From Streptomyces bluensis (GTDB taxonomy: Bacteria > Actinomycetota > Actinomycetes > Streptomycetales > Streptomycetaceae), in the NCBI RefSeq assembly GCF_014650715.1, contig NZ_BMVM01000028.1:1-64000 (forward strand): 64,000 nucleotides of DNA, given 5' to 3'. The notes beneath the pieces were generated by a model. The model worked only from the letters and a program-made list of their open reading frames with translations. It did no database searches and had not been told where the DNA came from. This document shows positions 45,101-54,127 of the stretch, one piece after another. The position numbers and the translations under genes were made by a program. How positions within the stretch are numbered: the first letter of the stretch is position 1; each line of letters opens with the position of its first letter.

Positions 45101-47862
45101 TTCGCGACGATCCGCCGGACCCCGGCATGGACCCTCGCCGCGTCGGCGGGCGACAGGGCCGGCGTCGGAGCTTCCGCCGGGATACGGTCCTCGGCCGCAG
45201 GGTTCGGCCGGCCGGAACCGGGAGTCGGCTGCGCTTCCGTCTGCATGGGCGGCCGCTCCTTCTGAGCACTGCGGTCGAACGCGTAGGTGGGAGCGTGCAC
45301 GAGCGTCGTGGGTGCGTCCGAGTCGCTCCCCCGGCCGGTCTCGGCGGTCGTCACCGCGACCGCGTCCTGGCCGGCCGACCACGCGGACGCCAACAGCCGG
45401 GCTTGGGAGAACGCGTCGTAGCCCGCCTGCTTGCCGGTGGTCATGGCCAGCGCGTCGGCGCCGAACACCTCCCTGACGAACGGCGTGACACCGGCTTCGG
45501 AGTCCAGGACATGGGCAAGATCCGTATCGTGCGCACGGAGCCTGTGCACGGCGTCGCCGAAACGGACCGTCCGGACCAGATGGCTCGCCCAGAAGCCGGG
45601 ATCACGGGCCGTCTCCTCGTCCAGCCAGTCGCCCGTCGTCGGTGACATCAGCCGGAGACTCGGCGGCCGTAGGTCGACCTGGGACCAAGTCGCCGTGTAC
45701 TCCGCGACGGCGTCTTTCAGGACCGCGCTGTGGTAGGGATGCGCGACAGGGACCCGGACGCCGGCGATGCCGTCGCCGCGCAGTCGAGCGGCGATCGCGT
45801 CGATGGCGGCCGTCTCACCGCTGAGCATGCAGTCCCTGCCGCCGGGCACGATCGCCAGCGACACCCCGGCGCCGAGGTACGGGGTGACGGACGCCTCCGA
45901 GAGACGAACGCGGATCATCCCGCCCGCCGGGGTGCCCTTCACGATCCGGGCCCGCTCCGACAGGATCGCGGCAGCCTCGGTCAGGTCGAACACGCCGGCG
46001 ACCACGCCAGCGGCGACCTCGCCCAGGCTGAAACCGCACAGTGACTGGGGCTGCAGGCCGCCGGCGAGCAGCGACCTTGCGATCGTCACGGACTGCACGA
46101 GCACCGCGAGTTCGGCGAGTCGTGGTTCGGGCGCGGTCTCGGACGCCCCGGTGAGGAGCCCTCGCACCAGCGGCCGGTCCTCGGCCGGCAGACACTGAAG
46201 CGCCTGGGAGAGCAGGTCCGCGAATCCGTCGATCTCGGCCTCGGCCGCCGTCAGATCTCCCGCCGGCCTTCCTTGGCCTGGGAAGACGAGGGCGCTGTTG
46301 TGGTTCCGCTGCGCGAGCCGGCTGCCGGTTCGCCAAGCGGTGACCTCCTCGTGTCGCCTGGCGACGACTATCGCCTCTCGGTGCGGAAGGACGCGCCGGC
46401 CCGTCCTCAACGTGTGGGCGAGGCTCCGCAGACGATGCGGATTCCGCGCGGCGAACTCCGCCACGCGGTCGGCGGTGTCCTCGACGCTGCGGCGGGAGGC
46501 GGCGGTGACCGGCAGGACGCAGACATGCTCGCGCGGTTCGTCGGCCGTTGCAGCGACCGGCGCCTGCTCAAGTACGACGTGCGCGTTGGTTCCGCCGATG
46601 CCCATCGAACTCACTCCGGCCCGCCGCGGCCTCTCGTCGTCTTCCCACACGCTGCGGCTGTCGGGCACGAAGAGCCGGTCGCTCGCCGGTTTGATGCGCG
46701 GATTGAGTTCCACGAAGTTCGCGACCGGGGGAATCCGGCCGTGGGTGATGACGAGTGCGGCCTTGATGAGGCCGACGATGCCCGCGGCGGCGCCGAGATG
46801 GCCGACGTTCGCCTTGGTCGCGCCGATGGCGCACCGCACACCGTCTGCGCCCAGGGAACGTTCGATGGCCGCCCATTCGACGACGTCTCCGATCGCGGTG
46901 GCGGTTCCGTGCGCCTCCAGGTAGCCGATGTCGCGCTTGTCCACCCCCGCGGCGGCCAGCGCGGCACCGATGACCAGGCTCTGCTGGTGCACACTCGGCG
47001 CCGTGAAGCCCATCTTCCGGTTGCCGTCGTTATTGGTCGCGCTGCCGCGGATGACGGCGTGGACGGCGTCACCGTCGGCGAGCGCCTGGTCCAGACGCTT
47101 GATGACCACCGCGCCCGCGCCACTCCCGGTGATGGTGCCGCCGGCGGCGCTGTCGAACGGTCGGCAGTAGCCGTCGGCGGACCAGACGCTCCCCTCCTGG
47201 TGGTAGTAGCCCACCCGGTGAGGGAGCTCGATGTTCACGCCGCCGGCCACGGCCATGTCGGACTCGCCGGAGAGCACGCTCTGACTCGCGAGGTGCACAG
47301 CGACGAGGGAGCTGGAGCACGCGGTCTGGACGGTCAGGCACGGCCCACGCAGGTCGAGCGGGTAGGCGATCCTTGTGGCCAGAAAATCGTTGTCGAGGAG
47401 CGCCGTCCAGTTGATCGCTTCCGACAACTTGAGCGGCCTCGCGGTGTCCCCGTACTGAGCGTCCCCGATGCGCCGCACGACCGAGATCGGCGAGGCACCC
47501 CCTCCGGCGGCGAACAGCCCGATGTTCCTGGGATACCGCAGCGGGTCGCAGCCGGCGTCCTCCAGCGCCTCAAGCACGACTTCCATCATGACGCGGTGGT
47601 TGAGGTTGATGCCGTTGGCCTCGCCGGCGCTGAGACCGAACGCGGCGCTGTCGAACTCGTCGTATCCGTCCAGGGGCGCGGCCACGGGCACGTAGCTGTT
47701 GCGCACGGCCGGGTCGAGGCTGACTCCCTCGCGTCGGCGGTCCTGCTCGCCGACCTCCACCATGCCCGTCGCACCGGCCTCGACGTTGGCCCACAGTGAC
47801 CGGTAGTCGGCCGCACCCGGAACCCTGCATGCCATGCCCACGATGGCCAACGGCTCTTGCAT
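42124..47862 (-). CDS. Hybrid PKS-NRPS: KS-AT-ACP-aminotransferase-C
   Basis: 1912 aa. KS (1-430) has Cys182 (TACSSSL), His318 (EAHGTAT) and His355 (NVGHLGAA). AT (525-800) has GFSLGE with Ser612, where GHSLG is usual, and HPYHS at 708-712, closest to malonyl-CoA types. ACP Ser943 (LGYDSF). A PLP aminotransferase domain of the glutamate-1-semialdehyde type (about 1060-1450; Lys1313 in YGKVIGGGTP) follows, then a condensation domain (about 1470-1912) with PHAVVDG, keeping the catalytic second His. The same order occurs in iturin and mycosubtilin synthetases, where the beta-keto group becomes a beta-amine. It should extend an acyl or aminoacyl starter by two carbons, aminate C3 and pass the beta-amino acid on. 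No A domain follows. Confidence 0.92.
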   Translation of the reverse strand: MQEPLAIVGMACRVPGAADYRSLWANVEAGATGMVEVGEQDRRREGVSLDPAVRNSYVPVAAPLDGYDEFDSAAFGLSAGEANGINLNHRVMMEVVLEALEDAGCDPLRYPRNIGLFAAGGGASPISVVRRIGDAQYGDTARPLKLSEAINWTALLDNDFLATRIAYPLDLRGPCLTVQTACSSSLVAVHLASQSVLSGESDMAVAGGVNIELPHRVGYYHQEGSVWSADGYCRPFDSAAGGTITGSGAGAVVIKRLDQALADGDAVHAVIRGSATNNDGNRKMGFTAPSVHQQSLVIGAALAAAGVDKRDIGYLEAHGTATAIGDVVEWAAIERSLGADGVRCAIGATKANVGHLGAAAGIVGLIKAALVITHGRIPPVANFVELNPRIKPASDRLFVPDSRSVWEDDERPRRAGVSSMGIGGTNAHVVLEQAPVAATADEPREHVCVLPVTAASRRSVEDTADRVAEFAARNPHRLRSLAHTLRTGRRVLPHREAIVVARRHEEVTAWRTGSRLAQRNHNSALVFPGQGRPAGDLTAAEAEIDGFADLLSQALQCLPAEDRPLVRGLLTGASETAPEPRLAELAVLVQSVTIARSLLAGGLQPQSLCGFSLGEVAAGVVAGVFDLTEAAAILSERARIVKGTPAGGMIRVRLSEASVTPYLGAGVSLAIVPGGRDCMLSGETAAIDAIAARLRGDGIAGVRVPVAHPYHSAVLKDAVAEYTATWSQVDLRPPSLRLMSPTTGDWLDEETARDPGFWASHLVRTVRFGDAVHRLRAHDTDLAHVLDSEAGVTPFVREVFGADALAMTTGKQAGYDAFSQARLLASAWSAGQDAVAVTTAETGRGSDSDAPTTLVHAPTYAFDRSAQKERPPMQTEAQPTPGSGRPNPAAEDRIPAEAPTPALSPADAARVHAGVRRIVAKLVGCTPQEVEPGASFIELGYDSFLLIQLADALSAEFRTDIDVRLLFFDLDSCDGVSEYLNGVVPPSGRTAPVAAVGTEPLRTPEEPAALATVPEPPAAPLAIPAPRRSEQGVTADGTDPLQAETDWARRTTVSKRITEEDRFALADQRNLISSRKGRREASYPVVGARGEGARFTDVDGQEFLDLCMGFGVIMLGHASEPLTAALRTFDASDLLIGPQSSTAGDVARGIASLTGVDRVAFTSSGTEAVMGAVRAARARTGRKLVAQFSGSYHGTFDGVLVAPRAGGERGETTPLGRGTPASMVQDVIVLPYDDSALPVLESYGDQLAAVLVEPVQSRRPGYQPVELLHQLRALTRAHGTALVFDEIITGFRCHPGGAAAYFGVRPDLVTYGKVIGGGTPIGVIAGDAEFMAPIDGGRWREGDVGFPQRPSMVFAGTFSKHPLTMAVAQQMIWHLKKHSPRLQISLADRTADLARRINSHASANGYPLEVEHFSSLFRINVDGSPLAEDMFFLGLLNRGIYVWEGRTCFLSAAHTEADCTRIVDAVAETAAEVASRGLWEKTRAPRVPAPAPKPSPSEVVGEAPMTDGQKLLWLAAELGGELGQSYQMSEALRIEGTLDAERLRRAVQRVAERHEVMRTGLDENGESQNCLAHAVPRITVSTLSDASPGDVEALLHRFALRPADMSVPSLFRFHLVQTDDAAFLQATVPHAVVDGWSFEVLWSELSACYLGGEAGDALPEPASFLEYARWKRGDEDARFEANDTLWRARLDAVWGSARLLEGAGPWKPVRRVDPLPPESSAGLRDVARAGGCTRHTAALATLAVASSLLTGAPQSLMMAHQTGQPRHTDKPLMGFCVDVLPVIVDLPDDSTLIDVAKAVQAQILDSSEITSGLYRVLQHKRYRRLPTGLIAFNYEVQGSSPMFGATASPMVLPRENMPWPATVTIEEHGDSVEMISEISEDSDLAPLTSQLADRVQQVLSTPAAPLEELRRR

Positions 47863-47898
47863 CTCTGCTCCTCACTCGAACCGTGGTCGTGTCCGGGC

Positions 47899-49557
47899 TC
47901 AGACATCCAGGCAGGAAACGAAATCGCGTAACTGCGGGTGGTCGAAGAGCAGTCGCAGGGACGCGGTGTGCGAGATCCGCTTGCGCACCGACACGACGAC
48001 CTGGCTCGCCAGCAGCGAGTGACCGCCCAGCTTGAAGAAGTCGTCGTGCGGCGATTCGACAGGTACGCCGATCACCTCGCTCCAGATGGCGGCAACCGCT
48101 TCCTCGACCGCGGTGAGCCCGGCGTCCGTGGACCGGTCCGGCTCCGCCACGGGGGGCACGGCGGCGGACGTGGGTGCGTCACCTCGCGGGAGCGGGGCGA
48201 CACGGGCCAGGATCTCGGTCAGGCCGAGTGAGTCGATCGGCGCGTCGGGCTGGTGCAGCAACGCCGCCAGGACCTCCTGGTACGCGGCGCAGTAGCCCTG
48301 TGCGACCTCGTGCGAGTAGGTGCGCAGCGCGTACTCCCAGTCGAGAGCGATACCGGAAGGGCTGATATCGCAGTCCACGACCAGGTCGAAAGGCCCCTCC
48401 GCCGTGCGTGCCACGACCTCCGACATTCGCCCCTCGCCGAGTTTCAGGCCACCGGTGGCCCCCGCGGAGAACAGCATGCGCACCACGTCGGCGCCGGGTT
48501 GCGGCCCGGTGGCGTGCAGGTCGGCGACCATCCTGCTGAACGGCAGGTCCTGGTGGTCGATGGCGTCCATGAGGTCCAGCGACACCTCTTCGAGGGTCGC
48601 GGCGAACGTGTGGGACAGGTCGATCTGCGACCGGACAACGATCATGTTCGCGAGCATGCCCACGGTGCGTGCGAACTCGGGCGTGCGGCCGCTCGTAGCC
48701 ATCCCGAGCGCCTGGTCTCCGTCACCGGTGACGGCGGCGATCATGACGTTCATCGCGCACAGCAGGATGGCGAACGGTGTCGACCGGGCGCGGCGCGCGT
48801 GTTCCGAGAGCGCCTCGGTCAGCTCGTCGTCGAGGGTGAGGGACACCATGCAGGTGTCCAGCGCACCCGGGGCGCGCGTGGCGGTGTGGTCGACGCCGGG
48901 GAGCGCGCTGCCGGTGACTCCGGCGAGCCGTTCCCGCCAGTACGCCGACTCTTCCCGGAGGGTGCCGTTGGCGAGTGCGGCCAGTTGTCCTTTCGCGAAG
49001 GTGCTGTAGCCGGGTGGGATCGGCCCGAGATCGGGCGGAGTTCCCCGGCGCGCGGAGCGGTAGAGCTCGCCGAACTCGTCGAGGACGACGGTCATCGACA
49101 GGCCGTCGCACACGATGTGATGAGCGATCAGGACCAGCGTGGTGCGGCTTTCGGACACCTGGATGGCGGTGAGCCTGATCGCCGGCTCGGCCGACAGGTC
49201 GAATGGCTCGTTCGAGGCCGCTTCGAGAGCCGATTGCAGCCGCTCGGACCGCACAGCGGCCGGCAGCCCACGGAGGTCCACCACGTTGGCCGAGACAGGT
49301 TCCGGATCGCGATCGATGACCTGCACGACGCCGGAGTCCGTTTCGTGGAACGTCGTACGCAGGGCCTCGTGGCGGCGGATGACCTCGTTGAACGCGAACT
49401 CCGCTGCCTTGACGTCGAAGTCGCCGTCAAAGTGGAAGATCTCCGGCATGCTGTAGGCGGGGCTCGACGGGTTCAGCCGCCAGAAGAGCCAGATGCCCTC
49501 CTGGAGCGGGCCGATGGGGAGCGTGTCCGTCATCGCGTCCATGCCGTCTGTTGTCAA
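47899..49557 (-). CDS. NRPS C-PCP protein (TTA codon near 3' end)
   Basis: 552 aa. Condensation domain (about 10-440) with intact HHIVCDG, then PCP (FFKLGGHSLLASQ). No A domain, so it depends on trans loading. Codon 543 (47929-47931, Leu in HPQLRDF) is TTA, giving this operon bldA dependence as well; it sits only 10 codons from the end. Start is a TTG overlapping the upstream PCP stop (TTGA) with GGAG seven bases before it; ATG 49542 or 49533 are possible but lack ribosome sites. Confidence 0.9.
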   Translation of the reverse strand: MTTDGMDAMTDTLPIGPLQEGIWLFWRLNPSSPAYSMPEIFHFDGDFDVKAAEFAFNEVIRRHEALRTTFHETDSGVVQVIDRDPEPVSANVVDLRGLPAAVRSERLQSALEAASNEPFDLSAEPAIRLTAIQVSESRTTLVLIAHHIVCDGLSMTVVLDEFGELYRSARRGTPPDLGPIPPGYSTFAKGQLAALANGTLREESAYWRERLAGVTGSALPGVDHTATRAPGALDTCMVSLTLDDELTEALSEHARRARSTPFAILLCAMNVMIAAVTGDGDQALGMATSGRTPEFARTVGMLANMIVVRSQIDLSHTFAATLEEVSLDLMDAIDHQDLPFSRMVADLHATGPQPGADVVRMLFSAGATGGLKLGEGRMSEVVARTAEGPFDLVVDCDISPSGIALDWEYALRTYSHEVAQGYCAAYQEVLAALLHQPDAPIDSLGLTEILARVAPLPRGDAPTSAAVPPVAEPDRSTDAGLTAVEEAVAAIWSEVIGVPVESPHDDFFKLGGHSLLASQVVVSVRKRISHTASLRLLFDHPQLRDFVSCLDV

Positions 49558-49817
49558 CCCACGTCTCCGATCAGGTTGCGCAGTTCGCGCATGGTGCCTG
49601 CCCGGAAGAATGCGCGGAGTCGTACGCGAACCCCGAACTCCTCGCGAATGCGCGCGAGGACGTCGAGCGCGTCGAGGGAACCGCCCCCGAGCGCGAAGAA
49701 GTTGTCATCGAGCGTGCAGGGGACATCCAACGTCTTGCGCACGATCAAGATCAGGCGCTGTTCGACATCGTCGAGAGGGACATCGTCCGTCTGCGCTTCG
49801 GCCTCGCCGACACCCAT
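49554..49817 (-). CDS. Free-standing peptidyl carrier protein 1
   Basis: 87 aa. Four-helix carrier with attachment Ser in FFALGGGSLDALDVL (GGGS instead of GGHS). Preceded by a 20-residue acidic leader. ATG at 49817 follows GGAGGAG closely; a TTG four codons earlier overlaps that site. Coupled to the C-PCP gene by a 4-bp overlap. Likely loaded by one of the lone A domains, perhaps as platform for tailoring. Confidence 0.9.
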   Translation of the reverse strand: MGVGEAEAQTDDVPLDDVEQRLILIVRKTLDVPCTLDDNFFALGGGSLDALDVLARIREEFGVRVRLRAFFRAGTMRELRNLIGDVG

Positions 49818-49928
49818 GTACTCCTCCAACGCAGCAATGTGGGCCTCACGGGAATGGATCAGGAGCGAGAATGCGTGCCGGAACCCGGAGTTGCGGAAAT
49901 TGCGCGACGCTGATCGTGGTCCCGCCAG

Positions 49929-50174
49929 TCAGCGGTTGCCGTCGACGAGCGTTTCCACACTGTTCCAATGAGACGTGAACTTCGCCACCGTCGGATACTC
50001 CATCAACATGAGGACGTCCGTATCAATGCCCAGTTGCTGGTTGAGCCGACTGGCGAGTTCCATCAGGAGGAGTGAATGACCGCCGAGATCGAAGAAGTTG
50101 GTATCGACATCCGCTTCTGGGATTCCAATCACGTCCGCCCATATTTGGGAGACGTCCTGCTCTTGCACCGGCAT
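49929..50174 (-). CDS. Free-standing peptidyl carrier protein 2
   Basis: 81 aa. Typical PCP with FFDLGGHSLLLMELASRL; no extra domain. ATG at 50174 has GGAAGG about nine bases upstream. It is 111 bp upstream of the first free PCP and 218 bp downstream of the transporter stop. A discrete carrier fits hydroxylation, desaturation or guanidinylation on a tethered substrate, or replacement of the dead PCP in the A-PCP protein at 54128. Confidence 0.92.
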   Translation of the reverse strand: MPVQEQDVSQIWADVIGIPEADVDTNFFDLGGHSLLLMELASRLNQQLGIDTDVLMLMEYPTVAKFTSHWNSVETLVDGNR

Positions 50175-50392
50175 GGTTGACAACCTTCCGCGTGTCTCGG
50201 CAGTCCGCTGAGTCCGCGCTATCGTACGCAGGCATTTCTGCGCCGCACAAGACCCCTCAAGCCACCCCATGTTGGACAGGAGCGCGATGGGAGCACGCCT
50301 GCCGCAAAGGCGACATGGTTCGCAACCTCAGGTGGCAGTGAGCCTGTTTCATCCCCAGTTTTGAGCAGGGCGTCCGGGCTACGAGTGGCGGC

Positions 50393-52174
50393 TCATACCC
50401 AGCTGGACCAGAGCCGGGCATAGGCGCCGTTCTGATCGATCAGATCCTGGTGGGAACCGACCTCGACGACGCGTCCACCTTCCACGACGGCGATGCGATC
50501 CGCGTCGCGGGCCGTGTGCAGCCGGTGTGCGATCGAGATCACGGTTCGTCCCTCCAGTACGGCCGCGAACGACCGCTCAAGCTGTCGAGCGGAACTCGGA
50601 TCCAGCTGAGAGGTCGCTTCGTCGAGGATCAGCACGCTCGGATCCGCCAGGAGCAGGCGGGCCAGCGCGATCTGCTGGCTCTGCGCGTCGGTGAGCTCTT
50701 CCCCGCCGACGCCCACCGTGGTGTCCAGCTTCTCGGGGAGAGCGTCCACCCAGCCATCCGCGCCGACTGTCTCCAGGGCTCTCCAGAGAGCGGTGTCATC
50801 GGCCTCCGCCTGTGCGTTCTGTGTGACGTCGGAGGCGGCCAGTTCAAGATTCTGTCGCAGTGTGCCACCGAAGACGTACTGGTCCTGGCTCACCAACACG
50901 ACGTGCTTGCGCAGGTCGTGGTGCGGCAGCTCGTGGAGGGGAATGCCGGCCAGCTGTACGTCGCCCATGCGCGGCGGATGGGTCCCGGACAGCAGCCGGG
51001 CGAGCGTCGACTTTCCACTTCCGGTCGGCCCGACGATGGCGACGCGCTCGCCGGGGCGCACCACGAGGTCGATCCCGTGCAAGACATCCGGCCCGTCGTC
51101 GTACCCGAACCGGACATCGCGAGCGGAGAGGTCTGCCGAGGCGATGACGCCGCGCCCGGCAGGCTTCTGCTCGGACTGGGCGCCCTCCGGCTCGGACTGA
51201 TCCGCGACGCCGAGCAGGCGGGCCAGCGACGCGCTGCCCTGTTGGAGCGTTCCCACCCAGTCGAGCAGCGTTTCCAGGGGAAACATCAACTGAAGGATGT
51301 ACAGGGTCGCCGCGGTCACCTGGCCCAGGTCGGCCCAGCCCTGGTTGTAGGCGTATCCGCCCAGGAGCAGGGCGACGGCCAACGGCAGGGTGAAGAGGAA
51401 CTCCTCGACGGAGTAGAGGACCGTCCGAAGGCGCAGGGTGTACCCCATCGCCTCGTACCAGGCCTCGGTGTCGCGCTCCGCGCGGCGGACACGGTGAGCC
51501 TCCAGGCCGTACGCCTCGACGGTGGCCGCACCCTGGATCGTCGCGTCCAGGCCTTCGGTGATGCCGGAGGAGGCCGCGGCCTCGCGCAGGAAGCCGGAGC
51601 GGGCCCTGGCCAGGTACCACCGGTTCACCATCACCAGCGGGGGCAGGATGATCAGAAGGGCGAGCGACAGCAGCGGCGATACCAGCAGCAGCGCGCCGAG
51701 GCTGAGGACGATCCACACCAATGCCTCGGTCACCTGAGGTACCGCCAGCTGCATGGCGCGCCGCAGCGTGTCCGTGTCCTGTGAGGCACGCGTCACCAGA
51801 TCGCCGTCGTCGGACCTTTCGACGACGGCCAGTGGAAGCGCGAGCACGTCGTCGACGAACTTCTCACGGATCTCGCCCTGCACCGTGGCGGCAAGTCGAC
51901 CCGCTGCCCGAAAGGCGACGCGGGTCAGGAACGCCTGCAGCAGGATGAATCCGCCCAGCGCAGCCGCGACGGCAGTCACGTGCCCGGCGGTGGTGCCGTC
52001 CCGCACGTCCTCGACGAGGGCGCCGAGCAGCCGGGGGCCGACCAGGCCGCTGCTTACGGCGACGCCGTACAGGGCCAGCACATAAGCCAGTTCTTTCCTG
52101 TGCCGACGCGCCACCTGCCGAAGAAAGCGGCGAACGAACTTCACATCGGCGACCGGGAGTGTACGAACCTTCAT
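50393..52174 (-). CDS. ABC exporter half-transporter A: good Walker motifs, degenerate signature
   Basis: 593 aa. Six-helix membrane domain (1-320) then an ATPase domain. Walker A GPTGSGKST (382-390), Walker B LILDEA (515-520) and the switch His550 are intact. The signature LSGGQ is replaced by LTDAQ (494-498). Gene overlaps the partner exporter by 4 bp (ATGA). Together they form a heterodimer with one complete ATP site built from this protein's Walker motifs and the partner's signature. Likely exports the peptide product. Confidence 0.92.
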   Translation of the reverse strand: MKVRTLPVADVKFVRRFLRQVARRHRKELAYVLALYGVAVSSGLVGPRLLGALVEDVRDGTTAGHVTAVAAALGGFILLQAFLTRVAFRAAGRLAATVQGEIREKFVDDVLALPLAVVERSDDGDLVTRASQDTDTLRRAMQLAVPQVTEALVWIVLSLGALLLVSPLLSLALLIILPPLVMVNRWYLARARSGFLREAAASSGITEGLDATIQGAATVEAYGLEAHRVRRAERDTEAWYEAMGYTLRLRTVLYSVEEFLFTLPLAVALLLGGYAYNQGWADLGQVTAATLYILQLMFPLETLLDWVGTLQQGSASLARLLGVADQSEPEGAQSEQKPAGRGVIASADLSARDVRFGYDDGPDVLHGIDLVVRPGERVAIVGPTGSGKSTLARLLSGTHPPRMGDVQLAGIPLHELPHHDLRKHVVLVSQDQYVFGGTLRQNLELAASDVTQNAQAEADDTALWRALETVGADGWVDALPEKLDTTVGVGGEELTDAQSQQIALARLLLADPSVLILDEATSQLDPSSARQLERSFAAVLEGRTVISIAHRLHTARDADRIAVVEGGRVVEVGSHQDLIDQNGAYARLWSSWV

Positions 52175-53913
52175 TTCCCAACCCGTGAGGCATCGTCACG
52201 CGCCACCAACATCCGGTATGCCGAGTGACTCTCCAGCATGTCGTCGTGAGTCCCCGCGGCGATCACACGGCCATCCTCCACGTACGCGACCCGGTGTGCT
52301 CGTTGGAGCAAGAGCGGGCTGAGAGTGAACACGACCGTGCTTCGTCCCTCCGGGTGAGTCTCGTGGAACCGGGCGAGATTCTCCGCCACGCGGTACTCGG
52401 TGTACGCGTCGACAGCGTTGGTCGGCTCCACGAGCACCGTGAACTCGGCGTCCGCCAGCAGCGCCCGGGTGAGTCGCAGGCGTTGCAGCTGACCGCCCGA
52501 GAACGTCCTGCCGCGACCCGTCATCCGGGTATCGAGGCCGTCGGGAAGAGCGTCGATGACATCCGTCGCACAGGCGATCTGAAGGGCGGCGGTGATGTCC
52601 GCGGTGTCGACCGTGCCGGCCGGTGCGATCTCCTCTCGTACGGTTCCCGCGAAGAATCGGTCGCTGTTCAGGCCCAGCAGGACCCGTGATCGCACCACCG
52701 GGATCGGCAGCGATGCCAACGACTCGCCGCCGAGTGCGGGATCGCCGGAGTCCTCGAAGCGAGCCAGTCGACGGGCCAGGGCATCGGCATCGGAGGGGTC
52801 GGCACAGGCGACTGCCATGAACGTCGCCGGGGGAACGGCCAGTCCCGAGGTGGTGTCGGTCAAGTGAGCCTTGCCTCGGTTCCGCGGTTTGGTGGCGGCC
52901 GCGTCGGGCGTCTTCCCCTGCCAGGGTTCGACGTTCAGCAGCCTGGTCACACGGCGGGCGGCCACCAGCGCCCGAGTCACCTGGCTCGTGCCCTCCATGA
53001 AGTCGGTGAGGGGCATGGCGAGGAAGGTCGCGAAGCCGTAGAACGCGATGACCTGGCCGATCGTCAGGCGCTGGTCGAGCGCGAAGAGAGCCGCGGTGTA
53101 CGTCACGATCACGGTGACCAGACCGGGCACGAGGACCCGCGCCGCCTCGTAGTCCGCTTCGGCACGCGCCACACCGACATCCGCCGACCGCAACTGTGCC
53201 GAATCGGAGCGAAAGCGCGCCGCGAACTGCCGCTCGCCGCCCACGCCCCGGAGAACCCGTAGCCCCGAAGCGATATCGATGGCGCGTCCCGCCAGTCGCC
53301 CCTGCAGCGACCGGTAGTTGTCCTGGTGCCGGTGCAGGGGGCGCAGCAGCAGGCTGCTGAGTCCGCTGAGGACGGGGACGGTCACGAGAACCAGAAGTCC
53401 CAGAGGGACCGAGACCGTGAGCATGGCCACCGTGACAGCCGTGACGGCCACGACGGCACCCATGATCCGGCCGGCGTAGAGCAGGCCGACGCCGATCGTT
53501 GTGCCGTCCGAGGTGCTGGTGGCGATCAGGGCGTCGGCGTCCTGCCGTCGTGGAAGGGACGCACCGAGCCGCGTGACGTGCCGCGTCACCATGCGGACGG
53601 TCAAGGAGGCCGACACCGTGCGCGTGATGATCGAATGCCGGTAGAACGCGATACCGGACGTCGCCCTGATGACGCCGAGCAGCAGCACGGCCATCGACCA
53701 CCAGACCACTTCGCCGCTGTCGTTGCGGGCGATGCCTCCGTCGATCGCGCGGCCGATCGCGACCGGGATCAGGGCCTGGCTGGTCATCCATACGGCGGAC
53801 GTGACCGCGCCCCAGAGGGTGGCGGCCTTTTGCTTGCCGACGAGCGCGAGAAGGAATCTGGCCGCCGATCGGTGGTCAAGTCCTCCTGGGCCGAGCACGG
53901 GAATCCGTTGCAT
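52171..53913 (-). CDS. ABC exporter half-transporter B: no Walker A, intact signature
   Basis: 580 aa. Six-helix membrane domain (1-320) and a reduced ATPase domain. No GxxGxGKS motif is present: the equivalent region reads AVACADPSDADALA (368-381). Walker B Asp is Val495 with Glu496 kept, and the switch His is Ser532. The signature FSGGQLQRL (471-479) is intact. It can complete the ATP site of its partner but not bind ATP normally itself. I start at ATG 53913; the ribosome site is weak and the upstream frame open, so the N-terminus could be longer. The 214 bp before it probably hold a promoter or only a spacer. Confidence 0.88.
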   Translation of the reverse strand: MQRIPVLGPGGLDHRSAARFLLALVGKQKAATLWGAVTSAVWMTSQALIPVAIGRAIDGGIARNDSGEVVWWSMAVLLLGVIRATSGIAFYRHSIITRTVSASLTVRMVTRHVTRLGASLPRRQDADALIATSTSDGTTIGVGLLYAGRIMGAVVAVTAVTVAMLTVSVPLGLLVLVTVPVLSGLSSLLLRPLHRHQDNYRSLQGRLAGRAIDIASGLRVLRGVGGERQFAARFRSDSAQLRSADVGVARAEADYEAARVLVPGLVTVIVTYTAALFALDQRLTIGQVIAFYGFATFLAMPLTDFMEGTSQVTRALVAARRVTRLLNVEPWQGKTPDAAATKPRNRGKAHLTDTTSGLAVPPATFMAVACADPSDADALARRLARFEDSGDPALGGESLASLPIPVVRSRVLLGLNSDRFFAGTVREEIAPAGTVDTADITAALQIACATDVIDALPDGLDTRMTGRGRTFSGGQLQRLRLTRALLADAEFTVLVEPTNAVDAYTEYRVAENLARFHETHPEGRSTVVFTLSPLLLQRAHRVAYVEDGRVIAAGTHDDMLESHSAYRMLVARDDASRVGK

Positions 53914-54127
53914 GATCGAGAGCTCGATCCCTTCGGTAGCCGAGACGCCGCATCCTTGAGAAGGTGTCGGCCGGCAGCGGCCAGCGTAACGACTAACCGT
54001 CCAGCCCCGCAACGATGTTGAGGCTGCTCAGGGGATGTTGAACGTCTTTCGATTTCGCAGACGAGGGGCCTGATCGCGTTGCCGACGAAGCGGAGCGCGG
54101 GGGCGGTCGGAGGGTTGAGCAACTCCT

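Noticed and set aside
42406..45645. Very long plus-strand open frame antisense to the PKS-NRPS gene
   Set aside because: It mirrors the GC-rich codons of a clearly real hybrid synthase; its translation is low-complexity Arg/Gly/Val without any domain.
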